64,000 nucleotides of DNA from Hydrogenophaga sp. PAMC20947 (GTDB lineage: Bacteria; Pseudomonadota; Gammaproteobacteria; Burkholderiales; Burkholderiaceae_C), in NCBI RefSeq assembly GCF_004795855.1, contig NZ_CP039252.1, positions 1,364,001 to 1,428,000 of the forward strand, written 5' to 3'. Position 1 is the first letter of the stretch. Each line of letters opens with the position of its first letter. The position numbers were made by a program, and so were the translations under genes. A model generated the notes under the pieces. That model was not told where the DNA came from. It did not search any database and saw only the letters and a program-made list of their open reading frames with translations. Of the stretch, positions 63,052 through 64,000 are shown piece by piece.

Positions 63052-64000
63052 TCAGCCCTTGACCATCGACAGCTGCTCGACAACATATTGCCCTATTGCC
63101 AATGCACTGGTCAGGCCAGGCGATTCGATGCCGAACAGGTTGACCAGGCCGGCCACCCCGTGCAAGCCCTCGGTATCCACGCGGAAGTCGGCCGACGGTT
63201 CGTCGGGGCCATTGATTTTGGGGCGCACACCGGCATAACCAGGCTGCAAGGCTCCCGAGGGCAACCCTGGCCAATAGCTGCGAATGGCGGCCTCAAACGC
63301 GGGCAGACGCGAGGCATCCACTGCGCAATCATCAGACCGGTCAACCCACTGCACGTCGGGTCCGAACTTGGCTTGTCCACCCAGATCCAGCGTGAGATGA
63401 ACACCCAGACCCGCAAGATGGGCCCGTGGCTCGGGTGCCGGGTAGATCAGGTGCGTAAATGGCGCGCGACCAGACAAACTGAAATAGTTGCCTTTTGCAA
63501 AACTGGGTTGAGGCACATGCCCAGCGGACAGGCCCACCGTTCGCCTGGCCAGATCGCATGCGTCCAGGCCCGCCGCATTGATCACCGTCTGTGCGAGCAG
63601 CGTTGTGCCATCGGCGAACACCACCTCCAGCCCTGCCGTCTTCACTTTGATCTGGCCCACCGGGCTGTGACAGACCAGCATGCCTCCAGCGTGTTCAAGA
63701 TCGCCCAGCAGCGACAACATCAGCCCGTGGCTGTCGACAATGCCGGTGGATGGCGAATGGACCGCCGCCAATCCTTGCAGCGCCGGTTCCATGGCCCGCA
63801 CCTCGGCTGCATCGAGCAGACGGAGGTCGTTCACACCATTCGCTGAAGCTTTTTGCACGATGCCTGGCAGCGCATCACATTGAGAATCGGTGGTCGCCAC
63901 GATCAGCTTGCCGCAGCGTTTGTGCGCGATGGCGCGCTCCGCACAGTAGGCATACATCCGCTCGCGCCCCTCGACGCACAACCGGGCCTTGAGTGACCCG
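63052..64000 (-). CDS. FAD-dependent oxidoreductase, LhgO/DAO-like (5' end outside window)
   Basis: The frame is open to the right edge, so the N-terminal FAD-binding Rossmann motif is missing from view. The visible 315 residues contain SLKARLCVEGRERMYAYC, VINAAGLDACDLARR and YAGVRPKINGPDEPSADF (partial DAO domain) and end GIESPGLTSALAIGQYV. These resemble L-2-hydroxyglutarate oxidase (LhgO), a DAO-family enzyme. Other DAO members cannot be excluded. Convergent with pyrD, six bases between stops. Confidence 0.75.
   Translation of the reverse strand, partial: GSLKARLCVEGRERMYAYCAERAIAHKRCGKLIVATTDSQCDALPGIVQKASANGVNDLRLLDAAEVRAMEPALQGLAAVHSPSTGIVDSHGLMLSLLGDLEHAGGMLVCHSPVGQIKVKTAGLEVVFADGTTLLAQTVINAAGLDACDLARRTVGLSAGHVPQPSFAKGNYFSLSGRAPFTHLIYPAPEPRAHLAGLGVHLTLDLGGQAKFGPDVQWVDRSDDCAVDASRLPAFEAAIRSYWPGLPSGALQPGYAGVRPKINGPDEPSADFRVDTEGLHGVAGLVNLFGIESPGLTSALAIGQYVVEQLSMVKG

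Overview
The window looks like chromosomal DNA of a GC-rich betaproteobacterium, most likely Burkholderiales family Comamonadaceae. This rests on gene order and family content (trxA-rho-rpmE type B beside AddAB-type genes, SRP RNA beside dnaX-ybaB-recR, yhbY / rlmE-ftsH-folP / glmM, pstSCAB-phoU-phoBR with ppx, sixA and ppk) and on a Comamonadaceae-style GC-rich palindromic spacer repeat. No rRNA, tRNA or CRISPR was found. Genus cannot be fixed from the sequence alone.

Layout. 1-2.7 kb: end of a YheS-type ABC-F ATPase, a GlsB-type membrane protein, and a TetR regulator divergent from a metal-dependent hydrolase. 2.7-5.9 kb: molybdenum cofactor genes moaA, mobA, moeA. 6-9.8 kb: rnhA, a frameshifted methyltransferase, gloB and mltD. 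9.85-14.55 kb (minus): dnaX, ybaB, recR, a MAPEG protein and an orphan substrate-binding protein. 14.77-14.88 kb (plus): 4.5S/SRP RNA (ffs) with its own promoter and T-tract. 15-22.3 kb (minus): addB-like, addA-like and a YhiN-like flavoprotein. 22.4-24.8 kb (plus): trxA, rho, rpmE type B, then a 566-residue membrane glycosyltransferase-like protein.

26.6-44.8 kb is mainly phosphate and polyphosphate: the minus-strand operon pstS-pstC-pstA-pstB-phoU-phoB-phoR with a Pho-box promoter, a TlpA-like thioredoxin, ppx, a response regulator with a degenerate cyclase domain translationally coupled to a hybrid histidine kinase ending in an HPt domain, sixA (an HPt phosphatase family), ppk1 with a second Pho-box promoter, a GT4 glycosyltransferase and an OlsB-like acyltransferase. 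45-47.4 kb: a BamE-like lipoprotein, a DOMON-like protein and a NamZ/DUF1343 muramidase.

47.4-58.3 kb is the most unusual part. The usual rlmE-ftsH-folP-glmM order is present, but folP and glmM are separated by about 5 kb holding only virB1-, virB2-, virB3- and virB4-like type IV secretion genes, in more AT-rich DNA with non-ATG starts. ftsH has a good heat-shock (sigma-32) promoter. 58.4-64 kb: oligopeptidase A, a DUF4124-glutaredoxin protein, rpiA, pyrD and a truncated LhgO-like oxidoreductase.

Two genes (the methyltransferase near 6.97 kb and yhbY near 58.19 kb) each carry an apparent one-base loss in a G/C homopolymer, so read or assembly error should be excluded before calling them broken.
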